64,000 nucleotides of DNA from Bryopsis sp. KO-2023 (lineage: Eukaryota; Chlorophyta; Ulvophyceae; Bryopsidales; Bryopsidaceae): positions 3,476,001 to 3,540,000 of the forward strand of contig BSYQ01000007.1 in the NCBI GenBank assembly GCA_030272585.1, in the 5' to 3' direction. The notes under the pieces were generated by a model, which had not been told where the DNA came from, did not search any database, and was given only the letters and a program-made list of their open reading frames with translations. The position numbers were made by a program, and so were the translations under genes. Shown here one piece after another: positions 43,466 to 57,180 of this stretch (the stretch's first letter is position 1; the number at the start of each line of letters is the position of its first letter).

Positions 43466-46400
43466 ATGGGTGTCCCAGCCTTTTATAAATGGCTGAGTAC
43501 CAGGTGAGGCGGCGATGCGCGATGGTTTTTTGGAGCTTCCGCTCCGTCCATAAGTCTTGCCGACCTTTCGTGTGGCAGTGAATCCGTTTTAAAAGGCTAA
43601 TTTCGTGGGGGACAAAATTGAGTTTTCAACCCCCGAAAAAAAATTTAAAAATTGCTGCTTGGTTCCCGAAAACTCTTGCCTATGTTTTATGGAAAGCGCT
43701 TGACGCTCTTCTAGGCCAGAGTTTCAGACAGGATAGATGTCCTGGTGGTAATCCCCCCCCCCCGGTTTCCTGTGCTTATTCGTGAGTTATTCTGGGGGAG
43801 AGAAAAAAAACACAAACCGTTCGTTGCCGTACGTGCATAGGTACCCCAAAATCGTGGTCGACACGATCGAGGAGGAGCCAATCGACGTAGATGGCGTAGA
43901 GATTCCGGTGGACGGCACGAAGCCGAATCCCAACGGAGAGTATGACAACTTATATCTGGTAAGTTTCGGCTCAACCTCGGACAACCTCGGGTATTTTTTT
44001 TGAAGAAACCTTTATTCTATGTTGCAAGTGTCTCATTCATTGTGATTGATGTACTATATTTTTCACTGTTTTTTTTTTACAATTTTTTTTACTGTTTCTT
44101 TTTTTGGGGGGGGCGGGAAAGGGGATTTTGCCATTGATAGTTTGAGAGGTTGAATTTTCTGATGGGGGTGGGAAGGGTTCGGTTGGCTCCCTGTGCATAA
44201 ACAGCAATTAATTTTTATTTTTTCATTTTCGCTCTGTGTGCAGGATATGAATGGCATCATTCATCCATGCTTCCATCCAGAAGACAGAGTAAGTCTTTCA
44301 CAAAAAATCCCACCCTTTTGTGACAAACAATATTTCTATATTTGCACACATCCATGGAATTGTTCCCTTTGAATGCTCTACATAGGTCGAGTGGTTCATT
44401 GTATTTTTCGGTCGATCGACTGTTTGGTGCAAGATATTGGATATTGATATTCGGTTGATAACTTTTTTCAGCCGGCACCTGACACGAGGACAGAGTGTTT
44501 CAAGTTGATTTTTGAGAGCATCGACCGAGTTATGCTGATGGTCCGTCCAAGAAACCTCCTGTACATGGCAATTGGTACGGCCTCGCAATGCAAAACACCA
44601 CCACCCCAAATACGCCTCCCCCGAAACAACTCCGAAGCGTAACAAGTTTTATCATGAATTTCTCAGCATTTTTTCCAGCCAAATGAAGCAGGTTGCTGTC
44701 CGGAATGCTGAATGCCCTAAGGCTCTATCCTCTGATCTTTTTCCCCTGGTGTCATTGTCCAGTGTATTTTTCTCAACTCTTTTTGTTTGTGAGATTCCTC
44801 TTGGATTGTTTTTTTGTTTTTAGTTGAATCCTGAATTGTACTCACTGATTTTAATTTCCTCCACTGTTTGCTCTTTTTTGGTGATAAATAGATGGAGTGG
44901 CTCCCAGAGCGAAAATGAACCAGCAAAGAGGAAGGAGGTTTCGATCTGCAAAGGATGCTGAAGAAAAGGTAGGTCGAATGGAAAATGAAAGTGAAAATTA
45001 TGTGTGCTTTTGTGGAGCACCACCTCTTTCAATCTTTTGCTGCATATTTTGCCGACAGTTTTGGATTTTGTCCCCATTGTGTGAATGTTCAACTCTATTT
45101 TCAGACCCCCCCCCCCCCCCCCCCCCCCCTTTCCCCCCAAAGAAAGAGAAGGAAAAATAGAGAAAAGACAAATATGGTTTTGTTGTTTCAACTTTTTGTT
45201 ATTCTTTTCCCTGCCCAACCCAGTTTGCTTGGTGCAATCTGAAAAACATCTTTTTCAATGTTTTCAGGAAAAGGAGGAGAGAAAAATGAGGGATGAGCTC
45301 GAACACCAAGGGGTGAAGGTACAGTTTTCTGGGATTGGCTTTTTTTTTCAACTAAAGATTTTCGACTTCATTCTTGGGCTCATTTTTATGCCATTTTGAT
45401 CGACCATTCTATTTTTGGAAGGGCTATTAATGTGGATTTGATCGTGAGGGAAGTGCATGGCTGTTTTCTATTCAGTTGAGGGACAAGGAGGAGGGGGTTT
45501 TGGGGGAATTGAGCGACAGCAATGTCATCACTCCAGGCACTCCTTTCATGGCCACCTTGTCGGTTGCTCTTCAATATTACATCCATGTCAGACTGAATAC
45601 GGATCCCATGTGGAGGGGCCTCAAGGTAATTCCAACAATGATTGTTTTTTTTTTAAGCAAACAAATGAATACATAACCCAGCACTTGATTCTCAAGAGAG
45701 CGTTTGTGTGCAAAACCACTTTTTGATCGTATCTTCCTGGATTGTTTTTTGAGAGAAATTTGTTTTGTTTTGTGAGTAGTTCTAGACGTAAGAAAAAAAA
45801 CGTTGGAAGTTGATGTTATTTTATTTCCCTCCCCCCCCCCCCCTTCGACCATCAGAATTGAATTTGCCAATCTTGTTCGGTTATATTTCAATCAAAGTTA
45901 ACTTCTACATGAGATTGAAAATAAATAAATGAATGAATGAATTTGTAGGTAGTTTTGTCGGACGCCAACGTCCCGGGTGAAGGGGAGCACAAAATCATGC
46001 AATACATTCGTGAACAGAGGGGGCGGCTTGGTTGGAATCCAAACACCCGCCATTGCATTTATGGATTGGATGCTGATTTGATCATGTTGTCTTTGGCCAC
46101 TCATGAACCCCATTTTGCTGTGCTGAGAGAGGTATTGTGCTTTTTCGACCCCTTTTTTTTTGCCTTTGTAAAAAATTTGAGTTCATCGTGGATTGAACGT
46201 TTTGCAGCGGTGTTGCATGGTAGAAAAAGAATCTTTTTCTTTGCAACGCACCCATTCTTTTTTTGTTTTTTTCCCCTCATGGATGCAAAAGTTGGTCGAG
46301 AGCGCCAAGAAGCTTCCAGCAATATGCTGGCTTGGTTCCAATTATTTTTTTGTTTTCCTTAGCGAAAACAAAATATTATGTCTATCCTTTCGTCTCGTAT

Positions 46401-49400
46401 TAAAAAATTTAATTGACCTTGCTGTTGGGCAGCTCCTTTTTGGCCGACTCAATAAGGCAAGTTTCCGTGAGCCATTTTTCGATTTCTCAATTTCAGGTGG
46501 TGTTTCAAAGAAACTTCGGCCGACAAGATCCCAACCCAAATGACAAAAGGAAGATTGCGAAGAAGCCTCATCAGTTTCTAAAAATAGATATTCTCAGGGA
46601 GTACCTCGCCATGGAGCTGAACATCGATGAGCTGCCTTTTGAGTTTGATCAGGTAACCTGATTCCTTTTAGCAGGATTTCCAAGAAGACAGAAAAATCTT
46701 TGACTAACCTTCCAGAGCATGGTTTCATACATAAATTGTCTTCGTTTTAATTTTTTTAAGGGAAGAATAACAGTATAATAGTTAAACAAAATAAAATAAA
46801 ATAATAAGAATAAGAATAGTATATATATTCAAGGTATAAGGTGTGGAGACAGAAAAATGAAAAGCTGTGTATTGATGGAGATAACTGGCACTGCAAAAAT
46901 GTACAATGCAACATATTGAACCCATCTATGCACGCACTCTTTTCCTGGGTGTGTTCAATAACAGTCCAATCATTCTCTGAAAAGAAGTTTCAAAATCTCA
47001 AGATATCAGTTTCTGTGGAATGAAAAAAACCTTGTTGTTTGCACCTCCTATACAATCATCTCTTTTTCTAAAAATTAAATCGTGTTTTGACAATCGACCT
47101 CTCAGGAACGTGCGATCGATGATTTTGTATTTTTATGCTTTTTCGTCGGCAATGATTTTCTTCCCCATTCTCCGACGCTGGAAATTCGAGAAGGGGGAAT
47201 TGACCTGTTGATGAAAATTTACAAGAATCAGCTGGCGACCATGAAAGGATACGTTTGCAACGGTCCGAAAGTGAATTTGAAAAGGGTGGAGCGAATCATG
47301 AAGGAAGTGGCGAAAATGGAGGCGGACATATTGAGAATGCGAATGAGAAAACTTCAACAAGATAAGAACAGGCGGAGGTGGGTAAATAGCTTTTCTTATT
47401 TGTGTGATTTTTTTTTTCTTTGATAACCAGGATTATCATAGGCTTTTTTTTCCCCTAGAGGAATTATTAGCATGGTGCACCCTAATGAAGTGGTTTCCTT
47501 TTTTAGAAGGGAAAAAAGAAAATCAAACAAAACCCCGAAAAAGGGAAAGAAGAGAAGAGGGAATATAAGTGGACAATTGTCGGAAAATGCACAAGTTAGC
47601 AGAGTAGTAAATCAAGGGGACGAAAAAAAAATATAAAGATATACATATATAAACCTTTTGGAATGACCGCAGGAATGACGGGTCCTACCAGAGCTATCGT
47701 GATCGTCATTCTGGCAGAAACCAAGTGAGTTTCTTTTTTTTTTCCTTTTCTTTTAATGGCTTACTTTATTCTCTTGCCATTTTCAGATTTTTTCCTCTGC
47801 TCATGTATGTATTTCCCCATACCTCCCTTCCCTCCCCCCTTTTTTTTTAAACCAAAGGAGACATATCAAACAATCACTCTTTCCTTTTATCTTTTTTTTG
47901 GGTATTTACTCACTCTATGTAGGTAGAGGCGATCCAACTAGACCTTAGATCTTAGATCTTTTCTTGGCAATTGGGGTGCACCATGCTTCTACCATTGAAA
48001 ACAGCTTTAGGCAATTTAGCTGTACAGATAGATGTCTGCCAACCAAAACCATCCATTTATTCTGAAAAAGAATAATCAAGCCGGTGTTGGATACGACACG
48101 GGCTATCCCCAAAGAAAACAATCACTGGTTTTGATTCGTTTTTTTTGGATTTTTTTTTTTGTCAGACAGCAGCAGCAGCACCAGCGTCATTATCAGGGGG
48201 GAAAGCGGTCGAGAGAAATGGTGGAGCCAGCATACGAAGAGCGACGCAATTGGCAGGAGCCGCACTACAATCACAGAGATCGCAGTCCTCCACGGGACGA
48301 TCGGAGGAGAAATCCTTCAGGGGACGATCGGCCAAGGCGCAGACGGAGGTGAGTGCAACCCAAAGAAACACACCTCTGAGCCATCACCGAGTCGATATAT
48401 ATATTGATCATTAGGTGCAAACATCACACCATGTTCTATACAACGCTTGCTGTTTTTGTGTCGGCTTTGCCACAATTTTCTTTTTTTTTTCTTATGTCCC
48501 CTCCCAAAAATAGTAGTAATATCATAAAATCCTGAATATTATGAGGAGGGGGGGGGGAAGTCGGTGGAAAACGTGAGAGCCTGTCAAAATTTGAAAAAAT
48601 GGGTCTTCTCCGGAAAAAAAAAGAGGAAAATTAAATAAATATTAAGTAAATATAATTGAATCAAAAAGAAGAAGAAAAAACTCGATTGCTGATTTTCTCC
48701 TAGTATTGTGCTAATTAAGCAACAGTGATCAATTCAAAGGGAGGGGGGGGAGAGTTAGGGGAAACCTTACCAGATTCTGCCGCTTTTTTTTTCCGCCAAA
48801 ATGGCATTCACGTTTTGATGAATTTTCTGAGAGTTTAGTTGTGGGTGGATTCAGCAGGTCGTGCACGCCACCAGGACAAAGATCACAAGAGCAAAAGGAA
48901 AGGAGAAGCCGATGGGATACGACGTCATTCTCGTCAGGCCAAGAAAAAAAGAACCAGACGCCAAGCAACAAGGATGCAGCGAACGAGCTCAGGCAAATGT
49001 TACAAGGTGAAATTTCAATGCCTCCCCTGGATGTCGACCCCCACCCCCCTTTTCAAAAAGAAGAACAAAGAAGAATAGACCGGGAATATGGAATCTCTCT
49101 GTGATAATCCAAGCATATGTTACAAATCCGATCAGGAGTTTTAGTCATATTCTGTGGGGGAATTCCTCCTTGAGTGGGTTTCGATTCGTACGCCTGGGGA
49201 GCTCATGTTCTGTGGGGAAATTCCTCCTTGAGTGGGTTTCAATTCGTATGCCTGGGGAGCTCCTGATGATTTTCATCGTGTTGGTTAAGGTAGTCTTGCA
49301 AAGCGAAAAAAACACGAGGCTGGTGGCAGTAAAAATGAGAAAACGGTAAAGCACGAAAAGGAGGAGGAGGAGGAGGATTCCAAGGAGCCTTCCGTCGAAG

Positions 49401-52400
49401 AAGTGAAAAAAGAGGAGGCGGCCAAGGGAAAAGATGAAGCAAAGGAGGACCCGGTGGCCGAACCTGAGGAGTCTGCCCCTGCTGCTGCTGTCGAAGAGGA
49501 GGATGGAGACAAAATGGAAGTGGAAGAAGCGGAGCCCTCGGATCCCCCCGGGGCCGACGAGAATGAGAAAATACCCGAGAAGGAAGAAAAAGGTAAGTTA
49601 TTTTGTTTGTTTGTCTTTGGAGGGGGCATGTTGCTTTAAGAATTGTTAAAAAGTATATATATATTTTTTTTTTTAATTTAAGGTGCGGGTCTGGTTTTTT
49701 TTTGCCGATGAATCAAGGTGGAATGTAAAGCTGTTTTGAGTGAAAGAAAATTGTTTGAAAATTGCCAGAGGTTTTTTTTTGTTTTTTTAATTTTTAGTAT
49801 ATATATAGAATATAATATATATGTACATATTTAGTTTTTGGCACAGCAAGTTGCAAAGAAAGTGTTGGTGCTTTTTTTTTGCAGAGGAGGAGGGCAAAGA
49901 TATGGAGTGTGACGTTCCGGAAGCTTCCGTGGAGGATGAGTCGAACAGCAACGAGCAAAACCCCAAGAAAGAAGGGAGGAAGAAGGATAAAAAGAGATCG
50001 TCAAAAGCTGGAAAGGAAAAGAACCCACAGGAGGGGCCCTCTTCCGCTGACGACAAGATCAAAGCCGAGGTGAGTTATTAAACTCAACTCTTACTGGAGT
50101 ACCAAAAAAAAAACAAAAAGCTCTTTGAAATGTGGAGAAGTGTGTAGACAGAATCAGTTTTTGAAGTTTGATTTGTTTTTTTTTGCTTACCCAGGCGAGC
50201 GGTGCACCTGAAGAAGGAGCATCGAATGTGAAGGAGGAAAAAGAAAAGGTAGTGCTCAAAGACGATGGGAATGCTTGGGCTGAGCTTGCCGGTCTGGGGG
50301 GTATCGCAGACTATAAGATGTTTTTTTTAACATTGTTTTCGGCTCCTACCCTCTTCTTCCTTCGCTTCTCTTTTTTTTTCTTTTTTTCCCGGAAATCACA
50401 TGGGGCTCAGCAGGTGAACCTGATTCGGATTGTTCCACCGAACCAAACCCAGTTAACTCTATTTTCTGGGAAAATGAAAAAGATTGACACGTTTTTTTCC
50501 TTTCTCTCTCTCGCGACGATTGGGGGGGTGATCTTTTTGTATATTTTTTTCTGACGATTGGGGTGATCTTTTTGTATATTTTTTTTCTGCTTACAGTCGC
50601 CTGCGGAACAGAAGCTGAGCAAGTGGGAGGAGCACAAGGCGAAGCTTGCCGAGAAGACCCTGCAGTCGAGGCTGAAGGAGAAATTGCACGAAAAGAACGA
50701 TATGTTTGAGGAGATGGTCGAACACGAAGAAACCATCGGCTTCGGGGAAGAAGGGTGGAAGGAGCGATACTACAAGGTGTGGAGTGCATCCCTCCCCCCC
50801 CCTAAAAAAAATAAAAAAAAATAAAAAAAAGAAGGAAATTAGAAGTAAAACTAAAAAGTGAAAGATGAAACGGAAATTATAAATATACATGTGATTGCCA
50901 CGATTACGTCATTTTTTTTTAAATTGAGTGAGCCGCATTCTTGGTGTTTTTTCTCCTTGATTTGTTTATTTCTATTTTTTTCTCAGTATTTTTTTAATAT
51001 ATTTGTTTTATTCAAGTGGAGGTGTCTGGTGTGATCATCTGCTTTCCTTTCATCGAGAAAACTCAAGCCTTGTCAGTCAGACTCCCCCACATCAAACTGA
51101 TATCATTTTTGTTGCATTTCACAGATGAAATTCCCTGATGCCGGAGATGACCTCCCCAACATCATCAAAGGAATGGTCCAGTCGTACGTGGAAGGCCTGT
51201 GCTGGGTGATGGCATATTACTACGATGGGGTTCCTTCATGGAAATGGTTCTATCCGTATCATTATGCCCCTTTCGCGACTGACATGCTGCATGTGTCGAA
51301 AACGACCGTCAAGTTTAAGTTGGGGGAGCCTTTTTCGCCGATTCACCAACTTATGGGGGTGCTGCCTGCAGCGAGTCGACATTGCCTTCCGAAAGTGAGT
51401 CATTCCATCTCATTTTGACGAGAAAAAAAGGAAAAAAAAAATGAAAGAAATTGGAACATAGCAGTGCCCATCTGATAATTTTGGTGATTTCTGAGTTAAT
51501 CTTGGGGGAATTTTGACTTTCTTTTTTATTTTTATTTTTCGAAAGCTTAAGGATTGGGGTGCATTAATGAGAATTTATGTATGGTTTGGGATGCGACTGA
51601 TTGTTTTTTGTTTCTTTTTTTTTTTTTTAACTTTGTTCAGCCATTGCAACATCTTTTCACTTCGCCGAAAAGTCCGATATTGGATTTTTATCCAAAGGAC
51701 TTCAAATGCGACATGAATGGGAAAAGATTTGCATGGATGGCCGTCGTTCTGTTGCCTTTCATCGATGAAGAAAAACTGCACTGGGCTTGCAAGTAAGAAT
51801 AAAAATATTCTAACACTCGTGTTGTATTTCTCTGAATTCACAACACTGCTGTTGTATTTCTCTGAATTCATAACACTGTCGTTTTTTCAAAAATTAACTT
51901 CTGAATTCAAAACACTTCTTCCATTTTTATTTTTTGAAAAACTAACAACCACGTTCCAATCAATCGCGTTTTTTTTTTTGAATTTTCTTTTTCTCGACAA
52001 TTGCTTGCAGGCCTTTCCTGAAAGAGCTGAACGAGGAGGAGAAGGACCGCGACAGGAAGAAACACGATTTGATGTTCTTCCACGGAAGCTGTCCATTGGC
52101 GACGCTCATTCATGAAATGGCTCACAAGCAAAAGGATAAGACTCCGGAGCAGAAGCTCAAAGCAAAACAAGGGATGGATCCAGCAGATAGCCATGTATGT
52201 TTCGCTTAAACACACACACACACACACACACACATGAGTGAAAAAAATGCTTGTTCAAAATTCCCTTGAAAAATATGCTTGTGGTTTATGGGTGAGAGAG
52301 GGCTGATGTTTGAAGCCAAAAATAAAAAATAAAAACTAAAAAAGATAGTATTTTGAATATGTACATCCTGGGAATTTTTTTTTTCAAACATCAAGAATTA

Positions 52401-54184
52401 TGTCTTGTTTATTCTATATACATAGATTTTTTTTTAAGACCCGACCAGGTTGCAGGGGAAAAATGCCTCTCTGCAGCTGACGAAAAAAACTTGGTGAAAC
52501 TTTACGCAAGATTTTCTTGGATGCATGAAAAAGAAATAATAATAACTTTCCTGCTGATTTTTGCTGGTTATTTCGACAGGGTATCAACGGCTTCTTGTGT
52601 CTTCCTGGCGGGGATCACTGCCCTGGTGCTATAACTGCCCCGTTCAACATGGGCGAAGATATCTCAGGAAACAGCGTCATTTGCTCTGTCTACCTGAACG
52701 CCCCCCATCAGCCCCATCTCTCCGAAATCCTCGATGGCACCACTATACAGGTCAAGAAACACAACAAATGGGGAAAAAAAAACCCTGGCAAGATGGCTGT
52801 TGGAAATGTATATTCCTTGAACCACGTCTTGACAGCTTTCCTGGCTTTTTAACCACCTTTTCCCCACCCTGACATGGTGCTGGTTTTTTTCACTCTGGTA
52901 TCCTATCAGACAGGGACCGTCACTCCGGATGATGTTCCTCACGATGTGCCCTTGTGGCATGAAACCGGGAGAGCTCCAACGGACCTGAGAAATCAAAGAT
53001 CCAGGCAGGAGCAAAGGGCACGTATCGCTCGAAGCGCCGCTCAGAGAGTGATGCACCACCATCTGGGACAACCCCAGATCCTGCCCCCACCTCACCAGCA
53101 TGGGCATCCACAGAAACGACACCAGCACCAGCACCAGCACCAGCACCAACACCAGCACCATCACCAGCACCAGCATCAGCAACAGCAGCAGCATCAGCAA
53201 CAGCAACAGCAGGAGCATAAGTTCCAGCCAAGGGCTCCACAAAATATCCCCAGTCAGGTGTGAAGCAGGGTCTGTCTTCCCGTGCATTCATTCCACCATC
53301 GCTGGAGCGTCAGTCATGCATGATTTTTGAAGTTTTTTGATACTCCTTTCCAGGTGACAATGCGTGCAATTCAGATGATTCAGGGACCAGGCCATGCTGC
53401 CCTCCCCATCATGCCCCCACCGGTAAGCCGACAAGCCACCGCCATCTCTGGCTTTGCATTCAAATCAGCATTCATTTCCTGTATACACACCACAAGACTA
53501 TATCAGTGCTGTCATTGGACGCCAAGCCATCGATTGAAAGTTTCGAATTCCACAGGTGCCGCCCCAGAATGTGACCGATGCAGCCATAAGGTTGAACGAA
53601 CGCACGCAACAGCAAGCTATGCAAAGGACGGGGGTTCCTCAGAACTTTGGTCAACCCATGTATGACGTGAACCAGCAGGCGTTTGCTCAGATGCATAACG
53701 GAACCCCAAACCAGCAGCAAATGGCGCTCAACACCATGCTGCTTGCTCAGCAGCAGTTCCAGGAGCAGCAAGCCCAGATGGTGCAACGAGGGATGATGCC
53801 TTGGAATAATGGCCAAGGATATCAGGTAACCGTTTTTTTTCTTTTTTTCCTTGCTGTTCCACTCTTTTTTAACTTCATTTTTTTAATGTAAAAAAAATTG
53901 GGGAGTCCTTTGTGCTGTTTTCTCCCTGTTTCAAGTCGAGCCATATGTCATGCTGCACCGTTGTGAAAACCCACCTCACCGGTTGCTAAGCATCGAATGT
54001 CACGACAGAGGGAGGGGAGCCTTGGTTTTTTTTGGCATAATATGGAAAGGGGGATGGTGTTGTTTCGCAGGGAATCACTTTTAATCCACAGCAGCAAGGA
54101 GGTGGGTTCAATGTGCAGCAAAACCAGCAGCAGAACGACCCCCGGAATCGCCGGCAATCCAGGAGGGACCCCAGAAGGCGATAG
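43466..54184 (+). CDS. XRN2: Nuclear 5'-3' exoribonuclease XRN2/RAT1
   Basis: About 1290 residues in 25 exons: 43466-43503, 43841-43958, 44244-44288, 44472-44574, 44892-44968, 45268-45318, 45476-45625, 45949-46131, 46497-46652, 47106-47377, 47673-47724, 48170-48348, 48855-49006, 49290-49592, 49885-50069, 50195-50248, 50597-50776, 51125-51394, 51641-51792, 52011-52194, 52580-52750, 52910-53257, 53354-53422, 53556-53825, 54071-54184. Conserved blocks: [61 protein letters not shown], then CR2 with [25 protein letters not shown] and [10 protein letters not shown]. The CCHC knuckle often found between the conserved regions is absent. A long acidic and Arg-rich linker lies between CR1 and CR2, and the C-terminus is His/Gln-rich. 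The enzyme degrades RNA 5' to 3' and promotes Pol II termination. Exons 14 and 16 are the least certain in their borders. Confidence 0.92.
49150..49263. repeat. 58-bp tandem duplication in an XRN2 intron
   Basis: TTCTGTGGGG plus AATTCCTCCTTGAGTGGGTT recurs with a 58-bp period and a handful of differences, just upstream of exon 14. Confidence 0.8.
50515..50590. repeat. 38-bp tandem duplication beside a splice acceptor
   Basis: GACGATTGGGG and TGATCTTTTTGTATATTTTT occur twice in a row directly before the acceptor of XRN2 exon 17, duplicating the T-rich tract. Confidence 0.75.
51811..51880. repeat. 30-bp tandem repeat in an XRN2 intron
   Basis: Two and a third copies of a unit containing GTTGTATTTCTCTGAATTCA, period 30, just after exon 19. 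Confidence 0.8.
53100..53219 (+). repeat. CAG/CAC trinucleotide-type repeat coding poly-His/Gln
   Basis: In-frame CAC and CAG codons in XRN2 exon 22 give alternating His-Gln then Gln-rich tracts. The repeat is likely length-variable and sits in the disordered C-terminal tail. Confidence 0.85.
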
Positions 54185-54747
54185 GCGAAAACCATTTTGC
54201 TGATGGCTTTCCAAAAACTCAGGGGTGTCCTTTTGTTTGCAAAAATATGTAATAGGTGTATGGAGGGTCAGCTTCCTCTTGCAGTGCTTTTGGTGATGGT
54301 GGGGGGGAGTTTTGCCGATTCCGATTGACCACGATTTTTTTTTCTTCTCTTTTAATATGGGTGGAAGGGGAACCAGAACAAAAACAAAACAAGTCCAACA
54401 ATTTTTATATTTCTGCAACGGAGGAAAAAAAAAAAAAAAGCTTGGGTTTATGGAGGAAGGGGAAAGGGAGAGGGAGTCAATTATTCTTGATCTCGCTGAT
54501 TTTTTTTTTAAACATGGATCAGTATTGTTTTTGATTTTGAACAATTTTCGACTTCTTTGAGGGGCTGTGTGGTGTATAGTATGCATTTGGGAAAAAGCAT
54601 GAAGGAGCAATTTATGAAAAAAAAGAAGAAAAAGGGAGGGAGAAGGGGGGGGAGGGAGAATGGGGAAAAAATGGGGGTTTCAATACGGTACATAATGTTG
54701 AGGCTGTCAAAAAGAACAGAGAAAATATAGATCCGAAAGGGTTGGCG

Positions 54748-54753
54748 AATAAA
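54748..54753 (+). terminator. Polyadenylation signal for XRN2
   Basis: An AATAAA hexamer about 560 bp after the XRN2 stop codon, the nearest good match in the 3' flank. Confidence 0.4.
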
Positions 54754-56965
54754 GGGAAACATCTGGCCTCTATTTGCTGATTTGTTGAAGTTCAATATTT
54801 ACATTTCCTGTAATACTCGGTTTACCTCCAGCAGTGGAGATGTGGTTGGCATTTGATTCACGTGAATGTGATAATGAGCACTTTTGCTTTTGTTTTTGCC
54901 GGTTGATTCAACAAGGTCAGCGAATCCCCCTGCACCCATGGCAATATTGATCTCAAATAATGGGTTTTATGCAAGGTGAAATGGTATGGGGGGAAAGGGG
55001 TTGTGGATCAGACTTGTGGTCAAGATACCTAAGTCAGTGCAACATAATTAACAAGGAGCGGGGAGTGAGCAACTAGGATCGATCGGAATGTTTCCAGACA
55101 GAAGACAGTTTACAGTGAATGGTTGGGCTATTTCTACTCAGTCCGAATCTGGCACCTAACCCATTCAATCAGTTAAGGTTGACCATCATTAGATGCGTCA
55201 CCACAAGCCCAACGCAAAGCTAGCTCGAGGGTTATTTTTTCTCACTTCCGCACGAAAACAAAGGGTCAGGTGAATGTATTTTCCTCTGCAGTTTGTCCAT
55301 CTTGTACATCCAATAAGTTTTTGATTGGTCGTCCGATTCCTGTTGCTGCGGAGTGGCGGTTAACTTGGCTGAACCGCGTTGGCGGCCGCCAATGTCGTTC
55401 CCTAATTTCCGATACCAGTAGACTGACTCGAACCAGTCCCCACACGTGCAGCCCCAGCGGCCTTCCCCAGGGTGCTGTCATTGGATGCTTGATTGCTACT
55501 GGAAGTCTTGGTTTGTGGGAGAGTGTATCGAAGTGGGAATTCTAAGAGTGAGATTGGGACGTGGTCTGTGACGTCGGCCAAGGGTGTCGCATAAATACAC
55601 CAGTACTCTCTGTTGTATCACAGCACCCCTCACTGTAAGCCATTGGATATGAACCCGAAAATGACAACCCATTCATGGTTTTTGTAAAAATCGCCTGTCT
55701 AAGCCCTGTTTGTTTGTTTGTACAATTCGCCAGTGGGGTGCAGTTGGTGTGTTGAAATTGTGCTCCAGCGACATCACTGTTTCCAGGATGTATGTACTCT
55801 TGCATGTGTCAAGATTTCAACGCACTTCTGCCCAGCAGCAATCTATCCTTGGGTTCAAGACAAGAGGGTGCTTTCCATTCGAGAAGGGCCCTTTTTTTGA
55901 AAACACAAGGTGACCTCTTTGGGTCCAGACTCGTTCACGCACGCCCAAACAAGCCAACGACTCGAATGAGCGAATGAGTATGGATAGTTCGAAACCATTG
56001 GATTTTTTGAGGGCCACTTGATGTTTCACGCCCGCGTGCACAGAGTACTGCGTCAAACTTGACGTTATGTCGTGAAGCTGGCGCGGTCCCTTCCATTGAC
56101 GACAAGCTGTTTTCTTGCTGAGTTCTGTCAAGGAGGCATCTATCGAACGTCGAAAAGGTTGGGAACTCGAGGTCTTCCTCCACCAAGTTCCTAAGAAGAA
56201 AGTATGAGGACACAGTGACGTCTCAAAGCCTGTTTTTCCGCGTTGCGCCACCACAACGGCAAACCGACTGGAAGAAGCAGCCCGAAAGTTATATGTTTGC
56301 GTGCATATGGTTATTTCCGTTATATGTTTGTATCTCCACCAAAGAAAACCGAGAAAACGGTCGTTGAAACCAGTTCCGAATCAAAACGCAAGACTTGTTG
56401 TGTTCGCTCCATACGAAAGCCTGCTCGCCCCTGGCGTCACAATCTCCTTGCACATGTGTTAAGGACGCTCCCGTGTCGTTCGCCTCAGGAGCGACCGTAA
56501 AAAACACACAAAAGGCCCACGCGCAAGCAACACGGCAGGGATTTTAGACACGCCCGTTACACAAAATACAGAAGGAAGGTCACTCGCAGTTTATGTATGT
56601 TTTCGTGTTACGGCCCCTGTACTTCCCTCGAGCGTTCGGCTTGCAGGCAGCACGCAGCCTGTACTTCTCACCGCCTGTGTATCTTCGCTCAAATCTACCT
56701 GACGGAATCGGGGGGTGGAATATCGATCGGCGTCGCCATTACAGGGAGCGCGGACGTCTGTCAACTTTCACAGCAGGGGGGAGTTGGGAACTCAATGACG
56801 GGATGGGACAGCTTTCGGCAGACGTCGCTGCGCTTTCTCGACTACAAACCTCGATTTTGTGAATGAAATGACCAGCGTTTCACAATGTGGGACAGGCTTG
56901 ATGTCGGGTGGAGTGACTAACATTGCATTTCGCCACAGAATTCATGCCGTGCAGGGTGCCCGTAC

Positions 56966-56972
56966 TATAAAA
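56966..56972 (+). promoter_or_regulatory. TATA box upstream of the CID gene
   Basis: TATAAAA in a GC-balanced context, about 210 bp before the ATG at 57181, leaving room for a leader of roughly 180 nt. Confidence 0.5.
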
Positions 56973-57180
56973 CCCCCGCTTCCTTGCTCCTATCTCGACT
57001 TCAGGTTGGTTGGGATCGCGTCCGTTGGTGTTGGGCCAGTTCTCAGGTGTTCCGGTGGCGTTCGTTCCTTTCGCTCGGTTTCTCGAGGTGTTTCGTTAAG
57101 AAAACAACCGGCCGGCAGATAAAAAAAAGGGAAGGACACTCTTTTTTTACTCCTGTCTCCTTGAGTTATCGTAGTTAGAA

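Larger units (their letters stand above)
54185..57180. other. XRN2 3' region and CID-protein 5' region
   Basis: No gene could be supported. The first 600 bp are AT-rich and hold the XRN2 3' untranslated region. From about 55250 the base composition becomes more balanced and there are open frames on both strands (for example 55817-56254 minus, 145 codons), none like a known protein. The last 250 bp hold the TATA box and leader of the CID gene. Confidence 0.4.

Noticed and set aside
52450..52570. A possible extra XRN2 exon beginning [19 protein letters not shown]
   Set aside because: Exon 20 joins exon 21 directly in phase as SH-GINGF, matching the family's CHGIQGK region; including this segment would break the alignment.
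55817..56254. A 145-codon minus-strand frame between XRN2 and the CID gene
   Set aside because: No domain, no splice partners and no supporting codon bias; possible but not supportable.
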